From CAIQQQ01 sp037445025 (GTDB taxonomy: Bacteria > Pseudomonadota > Alphaproteobacteria > Acetobacterales > Acetobacteraceae): 64,000 nt of DNA. Below the pieces are notes generated by a model that made no database searches, was not told where the DNA came from, and saw only the letters and a program-made list of their open reading frames with translations. Each line of letters begins with the position of its first letter. The stretch's first letter is position 1. The DNA is taken from the NCBI GenBank assembly GCA_037445025.1, contig JBBILI010000010.1:80286-144285 (forward strand), read 5' to 3'. The position numbers were made by a program, and so were the translations under genes. Below, in pieces: positions 8,172 to 17,271 of the stretch.

Positions 8172-9524
8172 ATGGCGTTGTTCAACTGGCTGTTCGGCCA
8201 TCGCGAGCCGTTCCAGACGCTGCCATCGACGGAGGAGGCCGAGCCCGCCGCCGTGGCGCTGCGCGAGCCGCGCGCCGGCACGAGGCGGGAGCCGGTGATC
8301 GTCACGCCGTTGCCCGGCGGCGGGCATGAGCGTGGGGCCGGGCGCAGGCTGGCGCCCGCACGTGCCTTCACGCCGACCCAGCCGAAGCTGGGGCGCCGGC
8401 AGATCGTCGGCCGCGAACCGGAGCTGGCCCGCATTCTCCAGGCGCTCGGCGAGGACCGGGCGCATGTGGTGCTCTACGCCGAGCGCGGCCGCGGCAAGAC
8501 GTCGCTCACCAACACCGTGGTCGAGACGTTGCGCCGCGGCGAGGTGGTGGTGGCGCGGCATACCTGCGACGCCGACAGCACCTTCGACAGCATTCTGCGC
8601 GGGCTGATGCGCGATCTGCCGGCCTCGCTGCGGGCGGTTGCCATCGGCGCCGCCGAGGGCGAGGGGTGCGAGCAGGTGCTGCCGGACCGGCCGCTGCGCC
8701 CGGGTGACATGGTGGCGCTGCCGCAGCGCCTGGCGGCGCGCAGCCTGGCCTGCGTGGTCGACGAGTTCGACCGTGTGGAGGATCCCGCCACCCGCACGCG
8801 GATTGCCGATGCGATCAAGCAGCTGTCGGACCGGGACGCTGATCTGCTGCTGCTGATCGTCGGTGTGTCGGACAATCTCGACCAGATCCTGGGACAGCAT
8901 CCCTCGATCCAGCGCAACGTGGTCGGCGTGCATCTGCCGCTGTTCTCCGACGAGGACGTGTCGCTGCTGGTGGCCAAGGGGGCGCGCGAGAGCGGGTTCC
9001 GCTTCCCGCCCGAGATCGTGGCCGGCGTGACGGTGCTGGCGCGGGGCATGCCCTACATGGCGCAGCTGCTGGCGCTGCGCCTGGTGCAGGCGGCGGCGGC
9101 GCGGGACGGCACGCTGGTGTCGGCGGCCGATCTGGCCACGGCGATCGCAGGCCTGCTGGCCGATGCCAATCCCAGGGTGCTGGTGCTGTATTCCGACCTG
9201 ACGTTGCATGGCCAGGACAGCGAGAGGGTGACGGCGCTGCGCCGCATCGCCACCGCGCCGCAGGACGCGTGGGGGCGGCTTTCGGTGGTGGAGAGCGAGC
9301 AGGGGCAGGTGCGCATTGCCGGCCTGCTGGTGCCGCAGGGATGCTGGGCGCGGCTGCAGGCGGCGCAGGTGCTGCACGCTTATGGCGCGGGTTCGGGGCT
9401 GTTTGTGTTCGCCGAGCGCAGCCTGATGCACCACGTGCTGCTGCTGGCGGCGCAGCAGGAGGAGGTCGCGGATCCGGTGCGGGCCAGGCCTTTTGTGATC
9501 AGGCCTGTGGTTTCGACGGTTTAG
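8172..9524 (+). CDS. AAA/Orc1-like ATPase in the EPS operon
   Basis: The start at 8172 opens MALFNWLFGHREPF; the frame extends upstream but that part overlaps the sugar transferase. The 450-residue protein has a P-loop variant (YAERGRGKTSL, about residue 110), a Walker B-like LACVVDEFDRV and arginine-rich helices, as in Orc1-like/STAND ATPases. It has no membrane span and no sugar-transfer motif. Its place, 38 bases after the priming transferase and before glycosyltransferases, suggests a regulatory or assembly role in EPS synthesis, but the function is unknown. The frame is clean. The gene is followed at once by repeat R1. Confidence 0.7.
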   Translation: MALFNWLFGHREPFQTLPSTEEAEPAAVALREPRAGTRREPVIVTPLPGGGHERGAGRRLAPARAFTPTQPKLGRRQIVGREPELARILQALGEDRAHVVLYAERGRGKTSLTNTVVETLRRGEVVVARHTCDADSTFDSILRGLMRDLPASLRAVAIGAAEGEGCEQVLPDRPLRPGDMVALPQRLAARSLACVVDEFDRVEDPATRTRIADAIKQLSDRDADLLLLIVGVSDNLDQILGQHPSIQRNVVGVHLPLFSDEDVSLLVAKGARESGFRFPPEIVAGVTVLARGMPYMAQLLALRLVQAAAARDGTLVSAADLATAIAGLLADANPRVLVLYSDLTLHGQDSERVTALRRIATAPQDAWGRLSVVESEQGQVRIAGLLVPQGCWARLQAAQVLHAYGAGSGLFVFAERSLMHHVLLLAAQQEEVADPVRARPFVIRPVVSTV

Positions 9525-9525
9525 C

Positions 9526-9639
9526 GGTTCTTTTTTGAAAAAAAGAACCAAAAAACTTTTGTTCGGCTGACGCCCTCCTCCGGAGAGAGGTCCGCTCAAA
9601 CGAATGAAAGTCTTTTGCTTCTTTTCTTCAGAAAAGAAG
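9526..9639. repeat. R1 paired-hairpin repeat, copy 1 (A then B)
   Basis: Hairpin A (9526-9549) has arms GGTTCTTTTTT and AAAAAAGAACC. Hairpin B (9618-9639) has arms CTTCTTTTCT and AGAAAAGAAG. Between them is a GC-rich spacer with CGGCTGACGCCCTCC and AGAGGTCCGCTC. The two halves face each other: each hairpin is bounded inside by a CAAAA-GACTTT-like box and outside by AAGC/GCTT-like bases. It lies between two rightward genes. Confidence 0.85.
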
Positions 9640-9664
9640 TCCTTTCTTCCCTGAGGAAATTCCC

Positions 9665-10780
9665 ATGACCATTCAGTTGCTGCTCTGCGCCAGCCTGCGC
9701 CTGCTGGTCCGGCTGCGCTCGCGACCGATCGCCGCTGGCCTGCCGCCGCACGGGGTGGCGCTGTGCGTCTGCGCCTACAACGAGGAGCGGGTGATCCAGG
9801 CCAAGGTGGAAAACATGCTGGCGCTGCGGGATGTCTGCCCGCAGCTCGAGATCCTGGTCTATATCGATGCCGCGAGCGACCGCACCGCCGAGATCCTGCG
9901 CGGCTTCGGCACCGCGCTGCGCGTGGTGGTCAGCCCCAGGCGCCTCGGCAAGACACACGGCATGAACCAGCTGGTCAGCATGACCTCGGCGCAATGCCTG
10001 GTGTTCAGCGACGCCAATGTGATGTTCGCGCCCGATGCCATTGCGGCCCTGCTGAGCCCGTTCGCCGATCCGGAGGTGGGCCTGGTGTGCGGCTATCTCG
10101 CCTTCGACGACGGCGACGGCGCCACCGCGACCGCTGCCACCGGCTCAGCCTATTGGCGGCTGGAGGAGGAGATCAAGCGGCTGGAGAGCGCCACCGGCTC
10201 GGTGATCGGCGCCGACGGCGCGATCTTCGCGGTGCGCCACAGCCTGCACCGCGCGCCGCCGGACGATCTGATCGACGACCTGTACGTCTCGCTGATGGTG
10301 CTGTGCGGCGGGCGGCGCGTGGTGCGGGCCGGCGGCGCGCTGGCGTTCGAGGACCAGGTGTCCCGCCCGGAGGAGGAGTTCAGCCGCAAGATCCGCATCG
10401 CCTGCCAGGCGTTCAACGTGCACCGCGCGATGCGGGCGGAACTGCGCCATCTCGGCCTGCTGGACCGCTCCAAATACGTCTCGCACAAGCTGCTGCGCTG
10501 GTTCGTGGCCTATCTGCTGGCGGGAAGCGGGATCTGCCTGCTGGCGGCCCTGGCGGCGGCCGGCGCGTGGCTGTGGCTGGCCACGGCGCTGAGCGTGGGG
10601 CTGCTGGGGCTGGCAGCGCTGGCCACCATTCCCGACTGGCGGCTGCTCGCCCTGCGTGCGGTTCTGATGGCCTTTGCCGCCACCGGCATCGGCGTCTGGC
10701 AGTCGCTGTGCGGCGTGCGGTTCCAGACCTGGACGCCGCCGGCCTCGTCCCGCGCCGAGCCCGGCCAGGCCAGCGTGTGA
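9665..10780 (+). CDS. Membrane-associated family 2 glycosyltransferase
   Basis: Residues about 30-250 form a GT2 domain: VALCVCAYNEERVIQAKVEN at the start, YIDAASDRT as nucleotide-binding acidic motif, LVFSDANVMF as DxD-like strand, and an acceptor-site aspartate region around DDLIDDLYVSL. HKLLRW is reminiscent of the QxxRW motif of processive enzymes. Two or three hydrophobic segments follow (about 280-350). This fits an inner-membrane enzyme that adds sugars to the lipid-linked EPS unit. The stop overlaps the start of the next glycosyltransferase (TGATG), so the two are translationally coupled. Confidence 0.85.
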   Translation: MTIQLLLCASLRLLVRLRSRPIAAGLPPHGVALCVCAYNEERVIQAKVENMLALRDVCPQLEILVYIDAASDRTAEILRGFGTALRVVVSPRRLGKTHGMNQLVSMTSAQCLVFSDANVMFAPDAIAALLSPFADPEVGLVCGYLAFDDGDGATATAATGSAYWRLEEEIKRLESATGSVIGADGAIFAVRHSLHRAPPDDLIDDLYVSLMVLCGGRRVVRAGGALAFEDQVSRPEEEFSRKIRIACQAFNVHRAMRAELRHLGLLDRSKYVSHKLLRWFVAYLLAGSGICLLAALAAAGAWLWLATALSVGLLGLAALATIPDWRLLALRAVLMAFAATGIGVWQSLCGVRFQTWTPPASSRAEPGQASV

Positions 10781-11785
10781 TGCGGGTCGCCATGATCGAT
10801 CCGTCGCTGTTCACCTGGCCCTATGACCGTGCCTTGATGCGGGGCCTGGATGGGCTGGGGCATGACGTGACCCTGCACTCCCGCCTGCCCGAAGCGCGGG
10901 ACGGCGGCACCGACGGCCTGCGGCTGGCCGGTGATTTCTACCGCGTCGCCGACAGCCGGGCGGCGCGGGCCCTGCCGCGTCCGCTGCGCCTTGCCGTCAA
11001 GGGCCTGGACCATGCGTGGTCGATGACCCGCCTGCCTGGCCGGCTGCGGCGGCTGCGGCCGGATGTGATCCATATGCAGTGGCTGGCGCTGCCGCTGGTC
11101 GACCAGGTTCTGCTCGGCGCGCTCGCCCGCGTGGCGCCGCTGGTGCTGACGGTGCATGACACCAACCCGTTCAACGGCCATCCCAGCTCCTGGCTGCAGG
11201 GCGCAGGCCATGCCGGCTGCCAGGCCCGGTTCCGCCGGCTGATCGTGCACACCGCGCAGGGGCGCGAACGGCTGATCGCCCAGGGCGCCGCCCCCGCGCG
11301 CATCGCCGTTCTGCCGCACGGCCTGCTGGCCCCTTCCGCCGCGCATGCGCCCGACCCGATGGACCGCACGATCACCTTTCTGCTGTTCGGCAAGATCAAG
11401 GAATACAAGGGGGCTGATGTGCTGATCCGGGCGTTCGGGCTGCTGCCCCCTGCCCTTCAGGCCCAGGCGCGGGTGCGCATCGTGGGCCAGCCCTATATGG
11501 ATCTGGCGCCGCTGCAGGCTCTGGCGGCGTCGGCGCAGGTGGCCGGTGGTGGCGTCGGCGATCGGCAGTTTTGCGGAGAGCCTTACGGACGGGGTGCACG
11601 GGCATCTGGTGCCGCCTGACGATGCGGCGGCGCTGGCCGCGGCGCTGGCGCATCTGATCGCGGATCGCGGCTTCGCGGCACGCTGTGCGGCGGCCTCGCA
11701 CCGGGAAGGCGCCCAGGTGGCGGATTGGCGGGAGATCGCAGAGTCGACGGCCGCGCTGTATCGGGAGGCGATCGGGGTGGGGTAG
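10780..11785 (+). pseudogene. Family 4-like glycosyltransferase with internal deletion and frameshift
   Basis: The start ATG at 10780 overlaps the previous stop. The N-terminal Rossmann half is complete (DVIHMQWLALPLVDQ, VLTVHDTNPF, IVHTAQGRERLIAQG, IAVLPHGLLAP) and the C-terminal half begins (FLLFGKIKEYKGADVLIRAF). At about 11530-11545 the frame changes and the end PVVASAIGSFAESLTDGVHG to the stop at 11785 is read one frame over. In this family about 50 residues, including the acidic EX7E region, lie between the two parts, so a deletion caused the shift. The lost region carries nucleotide-sugar contacts, so the product should be inactive. Last gene of the EPS operon, followed by R1 copy 2. 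Confidence 0.75.
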
Positions 11786-11799
11786 GAAGCAAGGAAGGT

Positions 11800-11946
11800 C
11801 TTCTTTTCTGAAGAAAAGAAGCAAAAGACTTTCATACCAACGGTCATGAAGAATGACCTTTGATATCAAACGTTTGAGCGGACCTGTCGCCAGAGGTGTG
11901 CGTCAGCCGATGAAAGTTTTTTGGTTCTTTTTTTCAAAAAAGAACC
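11800..11946. repeat. R1 paired-hairpin repeat, copy 2 (B then A), with an R2-like hairpin inside
   Basis: Hairpin B is at 11800-11821 and hairpin A at 11923-11946, the reverse order of copy 1. The spacer holds CGTTTGAGCGGACCTGTC and GCGTCAGCCGATGAAAG, the reverse complement of the copy 1 spacer with few changes. Between hairpin B and this spacer sits an extra hairpin at 11834-11866 (ATACCAACGGTCAT with a decayed right arm), which belongs to family R2. The element sits between two convergent genes. Confidence 0.85.
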
Positions 11947-12902
11947 TCTTGCTTGAGTCTTGCTGTCACCGTCAGCAGCAGCACCACGAACACGATCGGC
12001 GGAAACTGCTGATACCCGCCGGTGAACAGAAACAGCACCATCACCGGCACCAGCAGCGCACCCTGCACCGCGGTGCGCGACGACCAGGTGAACAGCGCGA
12101 GATAGGCGAACAGCGCCGGCAGCCCGTATTCCACGGAGATCTTCACCGGCGTGTTGACGTCGTAGTCATAGGCCAGAGTCTGCCGCTCGGCGATGCCGCT
12201 GCCGATGCCCACCAGGGCTGCTGCGGGATCCGCCCCGATCACGTCGCCGAGCAGCCAGTACGGCGTCACGAACCGCATATGCCCTGATGTGCCGGGGCGC
12301 ATCACCTCGTCAAGCCGGCCGGCGAAAGCGGCGGTGATGTCAGGCGCCAGCAGCACCAGCAGCCCGGCCGCCACGCCAAGCCCGCTTCCGCCCAGGCGGA
12401 ACGGGGCCGCCACCACGAAGGCGGCCAGCACGATCCAGCCGGTGCCGGAGAACGTCACGAGCAGCCCCGCGGCGAACAGCACCAGATTGCGCGGCCGGCG
12501 CGTGGTCAGTCCCTCGATCATCAACCCAAGCGTCATCATCTGCGAGAACACCGACGGCTCGACGAGGAAGCAGCCGTTCGACTTCAGCAGATCGCCGATC
12601 CCGGCCGGGATCTGCAGGTTGTAGCCCTGCTCGAACAGCAGCCAGTCCGGCAGCAGACCGGCAAAGCTGAACACGCGCAGACCCACGAACTGGGCGGCGA
12701 ACTGCAGCAGACCGGCAACGGCGATCAGCAGGAAGCACTGGTTGACGGCACGAAAGAACCTGGCCTGGCCGACGGGCTGGGCAAAGCTCACCACGCCGGC
12801 GGCCGACAGCAGCAGGAACTGCAGCATGGACAGCGCGCTGGGCATGCCGGCACCGACCACGCCGGCGGAGCGCCAGGCGAACCCCAGCAGCACCAGCCCC
12901 AC
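11934..12902 (-). CDS. EPS polymerase-like (Wzy-type) multi-span membrane protein, 5' end probably lost
   Basis: The product is 322 residues with about 8 hydrophobic segments and a long polar loop (LLKSNGCFLVEPSVFSQMM and onward), a pattern seen in Wzy-like polymerases and O-antigen ligases. No sequence motif proves it. The N-terminus starts in the middle of a membrane segment (GTG at 12902), directly against the truncated start of the divergent barrel gene, so both genes probably lost their 5' ends in one deletion. The C-terminus TARLKQEVLF is encoded inside hairpin A of R1 copy 2, so the repeat supplies the stop. It would polymerise EPS repeat units in the inner membrane if complete. Confidence 0.5.
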   Translation of the reverse strand: MGLVLLGFAWRSAGVVGAGMPSALSMLQFLLLSAAGVVSFAQPVGQARFFRAVNQCFLLIAVAGLLQFAAQFVGLRVFSFAGLLPDWLLFEQGYNLQIPAGIGDLLKSNGCFLVEPSVFSQMMTLGLMIEGLTTRRPRNLVLFAAGLLVTFSGTGWIVLAAFVVAAPFRLGGSGLGVAAGLLVLLAPDITAAFAGRLDEVMRPGTSGHMRFVTPYWLLGDVIGADPAAALVGIGSGIAERQTLAYDYDVNTPVKISVEYGLPALFAYLALFTWSSRTAVQGALLVPVMVLFLFTGGYQQFPPIVFVVLLLTVTARLKQEVLF

Positions 12903-14131
12903 CAGCCCGGTCGCAGATGCTGGACCAGCTGATCACGCCCGATGTTCCCGGCATCGCCGGCGAGCCGGGGGTGACCGTCTCGTCGCGCCAGCGGCCGGAT
13001 TAGGACCCGCTCGGCATCCGCTATGGCGATGTCACCATCCGCCCGGAGCTGCGCGAAAGCCTGGGCTATGACGACAACGTCACCGGCAGCCGGCGCGCCA
13101 AGGGCGGCCCGCTGGTGGAGACCAACGGCACGGTGACGGCGCTGTCGGATCAGTCGCAGGGCAGCCTCGGGGCGCGGCTCTCGGTGGACGATGTGCGCTA
13201 TCTGACCCGCGCGTCGCAGTCGTTCACCAACTGGCAGGCGGGCATCGGCGGGACCTATCTGCTCGGGCGCGACACGCTCAGCCTCGGCTTCGATTATTTC
13301 AACCTCACCGAGACGTCCCGCGATCTCGACGTGCCGCAGCTCGACCAGCCGATCGCGTATCGGATCGACATGCTGCGGGCGTCGTACAAGATCAATTTCA
13401 ACCGGCTCTATGTGCAGCCCGGCCTCACGCTGGCCTCCTATAGCTACGACAACGGCACGATCGGCGGCCGCACCTATCTGCAGAGCACCCGCAACCGCGT
13501 CGTCGTCACGACCAGCGTGACGCTGGGCTACGAGCTGTCGCCGCGGCGCAACCTGGTGCTGGTCGTGCGCGACGCCAATGCCGACTACGCCAACAGCACG
13601 CCAGGCGTGGCCAAGCCCAACTTCAACGATGTCTCCGTGCTCGGCGGCATCGACTATGACGCCGACGGAATCTGGCGCTTCCGCCTGCTGGCCGGCTATG
13701 AGAGCCGTGATTTCAACAGCCGCCAGTACAAGACCATCTCGGCCCCCATCGTCGAAGCGGCGGTGATCTGGACGCCGACCGAGCTCACCACCGTCACCGG
13801 CAGCGCCACGCGGCACATCCAGGATTCGTCTGACGACACCACGGTCGGCTTCACCGAAACGGCGCTCGGCCTGCGGGTGGACCACGAGCTGCTGCGCAAC
13901 GTGCTGCTGCAGGCCCATGTGCGCTACGACATCGACGATTACGCGCAGAACCAGGGCAGCCAGAGTCTGGTGCGGGTCGGCGCCGGTGCCACCTGGCTGC
14001 TCAACCGCAACATGCGCCTGGAGGCAAGCGCCGAACACAGCACCCGCACCAGCGGCGGTGTGATCCGTCAGAACGGCTTCGGCGGCTATGACCACAACAT
14101 CTTCCTCGTCACGCTGCGCCTGGCGCTGTGA
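12902..14131 (+). pseudogene. Outer-membrane beta-barrel protein of EPS clusters (BBP2-like), truncated and with a stop codon
   Basis: The frame is open from the 12902 junction and reads MLDQLITPDVPGIAGEPG, then VTVSSRQRPD, a TAG at 13001-13003, and DPLGIRYGDVTIRPELRES. Relatives have RPxYDPLGIR here, so a tyrosine codon (TAT/TAC) became TAG. After the stop a full barrel of alternating beta strands runs to 14131 (from METNGTVTALSD), ending with the aromatic-free FLVTLRLAL strand. No signal peptide remains. Translation from 13115 could give a 338-residue protein but it could not be exported. The intact protein would be an outer-membrane EPS accessory barrel. Confidence 0.7.
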
Positions 14132-14164
14132 TATGTCGGACGGGCAGAGCTGGAAAGGCGCGGG

Positions 14165-14347
14165 ATGGTCAATACCCCGGGTGACACACGCCCGTCCGAT
14201 ACGGCCGCAGCACGCGAGCCCGCCCCGAAGCCGGAGCCGCGCGGATGGACCCAGCGGCTGGCTCCGTCCGGTGGCCTCATGCTCGGCCTGCTGCTCGGCG
14301 CGCTGGTCTGGCTCGCGGCGTTCACCTTGTGGCGACTGTTCGGCTGA
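14165..14347 (+). CDS. Small single-span membrane protein
   Basis: The 60-residue product has a polar, proline-rich N-terminal half and one membrane segment at its end (LMLGLLLGALVWLAAFTLWR). It lies 33 bases after the barrel remnant and 23 bases before the receiver gene, in the same direction, which favours a real gene. I do not recognise a family. Function unknown. Confidence 0.45.
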   Translation: MVNTPGDTRPSDTAAAREPAPKPEPRGWTQRLAPSGGLMLGLLLGALVWLAAFTLWRLFG

Positions 14348-14370
14348 CGCCGCCGCGGCCCGAACCGGTC

Positions 14371-14757
14371 ATGGTGGCTGACGCGCAGGCGGGCGATCTG
14401 GCGGGACTGGTCATCCTGGTCGTCGAGGACGAATATCTGATCGCGGCCGAACTGACGCAGGTGCTGACCGACGCCCGGGCCAGCGTGCTGGGACCGGCGG
14501 CGAGCGAGGCGCGGGCCCGCGCCATCCTGCGCCAGACGCCCATGGTCGATGGGGTGGTGCTGGACATCGATCTCGGTGGCCGCCAGGCCTGGTCGCTGGT
14601 CGATGAGCTGGTCGAAGCCGGCGTGACGGTCGTGCTGGCCTCCGGATACAGCGCGGAGATGATACCGGAACGTCATCATCGGCTGCCGCGATCGGGCAAG
14701 CCGGTCGAACTGCAGACGATCGCCCAGGCCCTGCGCCACCGGATGGCACGGCGCTGA
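14371..14757 (+). CDS. Stand-alone response-regulator receiver protein
   Basis: The 128-residue product is one receiver domain: the acidic pair in ILVVEDEYLIAAEL, the phospho-acceptor aspartate in VVLDIDLGG, the threonine/serine position in VLASGYS and the lysine of SGKPVE. No output domain. Such receivers pair with HWE kinases as phosphate sinks or shuttles, and an HWE kinase gene follows 180 bases downstream. The start at 14371 was chosen because the upstream extension overlaps the small membrane protein. Confidence 0.85.
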   Translation: MVADAQAGDLAGLVILVVEDEYLIAAELTQVLTDARASVLGPAASEARARAILRQTPMVDGVVLDIDLGGRQAWSLVDELVEAGVTVVLASGYSAEMIPERHHRLPRSGKPVELQTIAQALRHRMARR

Positions 14758-14807
14758 CGATTTCCGTCCTGCGTACAGAGGGTCAATATTGCCGTTGAAT
14801 TGTTAGA

Positions 14808-14830
14808 ATACGTACGTAATCGGTACGTAT
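14808..14830. promoter_or_regulatory. Inverted repeat, possible operator
   Basis: ATACGTAC and GTACGTAT form a perfect 8-base inverted repeat around a 7-base centre, in an AT-rich gap between the receiver gene and the kinase remnant. The symmetry and position suggest a binding site for a dimeric regulator. No matching regulator is identified. Confidence 0.4.
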
Positions 14831-14936
14831 GTTATCAAATGTAAGTTCCGTCACGGCGTGAGCCCGATAAGAAAAAACCTCTGACAGCCATCTGGTGTCG
14901 GGTTCTGATCGGATTCATTTCAAGATAGGACGAACG

Positions 14937-16788
14937 ATGGCACGATTGTCGACACCGATGACGACAAGCCAGTCCCCGGCCTCCAGGAACGGCGGTGATC
15001 ACGGCAAGCAAAGGAACAGCAGTGCCTAGACAGCCACCACCAGCGGTTCCGACGGCGATGCAGCCGGGCGCCTTCTCCCTCTCGACCTCGCGGGCCGCGT
15101 GGCCGCGCGCTACCTGCCTAACCACATCGTGGTCGATCAGACCCAGCGGATCCTGGGGCGGTCGCCCGGTGCCGCACGGTTCCTGCGCGGTGGCGGTGCT
15201 GCCGGCATGGTGCTCGACGTCATCCATGGCAGCCTGCGCGACGTGCTGGCGCCGCTGCTGCACGACGCCACCCATGGCAGTCTGCCGGCCCGCGGGCACG
15301 GCGCGATGCCGGACGGCCTGGCCCTGGAGATCGTCGTCGAACGCCTGAGCCAGGACGCTGCCGCGCCGGACGCGTGGGTTATCCTGTTCCTCGAAATACC
15401 CCATGCCCCCCCTGCCCCGCGGCGCGAGCCGCGCCCGGATGGCGGGCGCTTCCGGCGGGTGACGGATCTGGTGCCGGGTGGGGTTGATCTTCCGCATCCG
15501 TGACAGCGACGTGGGGCGCCCGATCCATGACATCGCCACAAGGCTGGCCCACCTGACACCGCAGGATCTCGCCGATGATGCCCGCGCGGTGATGCACAGC
15601 CTGCTGCCGCTGGAGCGCGAGGTCACGCAGACCGACGGCGGCGGGTGGCTGATGCAGATCAGCCCCTATCGCAACCAGGAAGGCGGCGATGACGGGGTGG
15701 TGATCAGCTTCATCGACATCTCCGAGCGCCGGCTGCGCGAGCAGACCCAGGCGCGGCTGTCCGCCATCGTGCAGTCCTCGCAGGACGGCATCATCAGCCA
15801 TGACCTGCAGGGCATCATCACGAGCTGGAACGCCGGTGCGGAGGCGCTGTACGGCTACACCGAGGCGGAGGCGCTGGGGCAGCCGATGACGTTGCTGATG
15901 GATGGCAGCTTCGCCGCGGAATGGCCCACCATCCTGCGGCAGCTGCGGCAGGGGCAGATGATCGCGCGGTTCGACAGCCTGCGGCGGATGAAGAGCGGGC
16001 ACATGCTGGACGTGACGCTGTCGGTGTCGCCGATCCATGACGAGGGGCGCCACGTGATCGGCGCCTCGGAGGTGGCGCGGGATGTGAGCGACCGCAAGGC
16101 GGCGGAGCGCAAGGCCGGGCTGCTGCTGCGCGAGCTGGACCACCGGGTGAAGAACATCCTGGCCATCGTGCTCGCCGTGGTCACGCAGACGGTGCGGCGC
16201 AACCCGTCGCCTGCGACCTTCGCCGTCGAGATCGAAGGCCGCATCAAGGCGATCGCCCAGGCGCACAGCCTGCTGACCGAGGCGGGCGAGGGCGAGATGT
16301 CGCTGAGCGCGATGTTCGCCACCGAGCTGACGGCATTCCGCCGCGCGCTGCCGCCGGGCGATCGGGACATCACGGGCTCCGGCACCAATATCGACATCTC
16401 CGGCCCCGAGGTGTCGCTGACCCCGAAGGCGGGCCTTGCGATGGCGATGGCAATTCACGAGCTGGCGAGCAATGCCGCGAAATACGGCGCGCTGTCGGTG
16501 CCGGCGGGGCGTGTGGATGGGCATTGGCGCGTGACCGGACCGGGGATCCGGCGTGTTCTGACCCTGGTGTGGACGGAGCGTGGCGGGCCGCCGGTGAAGG
16601 TGCCGATGCGCCGCGGCTTCGGCACCACGCTGATCGAACAGACCATGGAATATCAGTTCGAATCGCAGGTGTGTCGCGTCTTCGCCCCCGGCGGGGTGGA
16701 ATGCACCTTCGTGGTGCCGCTGACCGAGGATGTGGGGCGTCTGCAGGTGACCCATCACGGCGTGGCGGACCACCACCATGGACAGTGA
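14937..16788 (+). pseudogene. CheB/CheR-PAS-HWE hybrid histidine kinase, heavily deleted
   Basis: An ATG at 14937, preceded by AGGA, starts a short frame ending in TAG at 15027. The same frame then resumes with RYLPNHIVVDQTQRIL, the linker after CheR in CheB/CheR-PAS kinases, so the methylesterase and methyltransferase domains are gone. At about 15480-15500 the frame shifts again. From 15478 a clean frame of 436 codons gives FRIRDSDVGRPIHDIAT, a PAS domain (SQDGIISHDLQGIITSWNAG) and an HWE kinase: histidine in ELDHRVKN, N-box HELASNAAKYGAL and LVWTERGGPPV. This part could still be made and may phosphorylate the overlapping receiver. As a whole the gene is a remnant. Confidence 0.75.
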
Positions 16789-17170
16789 CGCCGCGCGGGG
16801 GCTGCGTGTTCTTTTCGTCGAGGACGCGTGGCTGATCGCGGAGATGGTGGCGGGGGTTCTGGTGGACATGGGGTGCGAGGTGATCGGCCCGGTGGCGAGC
16901 CTGGCGCTGGCGCGCACCGGCGATGTGCAGGCCGCGATTCTGGACGTGACGATTCGCGGCGGCGAGGTGTTCGCTGTCGCCGAGGCGCTGCTGGCGCGCG
17001 GCATTCCGTTCATTCTGGCAACGGGCTATGGGAAATGGTCGCTGCCGGAGAGTTTGCAGGGCCAGCCCTGCCTCAGCAAGCCGTTCATTCTGCCGCAGCT
17101 TGAGGCGCAGGTCCGGTGTCTGGGGGAACGGGTGTGCGACGAGGCGGGAAAGCAAGACCTTCTTTTCTGA
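16778..17170 (+). CDS. Stand-alone receiver protein downstream of HWE kinase
   Basis: The start overlaps the kinase stop by 11 bases, so the two are coupled. The product has the receiver landmarks VLFVEDAWLIAEM, phospho-acceptor in AAILDVTIRGGE and LSKPF. The segment between the acidic pair and the phospho-aspartate is several residues shorter than usual, which may be a small deletion. The C-terminus GKQDLLF is encoded inside hairpin B of R1 copy 3, so the repeat provides the stop. Likely partner of the kinase fragment just upstream. Confidence 0.75.
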   Translation: MDSDAARGLRVLFVEDAWLIAEMVAGVLVDMGCEVIGPVASLALARTGDVQAAILDVTIRGGEVFAVAEALLARGIPFILATGYGKWSLPESLQGQPCLSKPFILPQLEAQVRCLGERVCDEAGKQDLLF

Positions 17171-17271
17171 AGAAAAGAAGCAAAAGACTTTCATTCGATT
17201 GACCGCACCTGTCCGAACCGAACCGTGACAACGGATGAAAGTTTTTTGGTTCTTTTTTTCAAAAAAGAACC
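17159..17271. repeat. R1 paired-hairpin repeat, copy 3 (B then A)
   Basis: Hairpin B at 17159-17180 and hairpin A at 17248-17271 with the usual boxes (CAAAAGACTTTC and GAAAGTTTTTTGG). The spacer keeps GACCGCACCTGTCCG but is otherwise diverged. The left end overlaps the last codons of the receiver gene. Confidence 0.85.
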
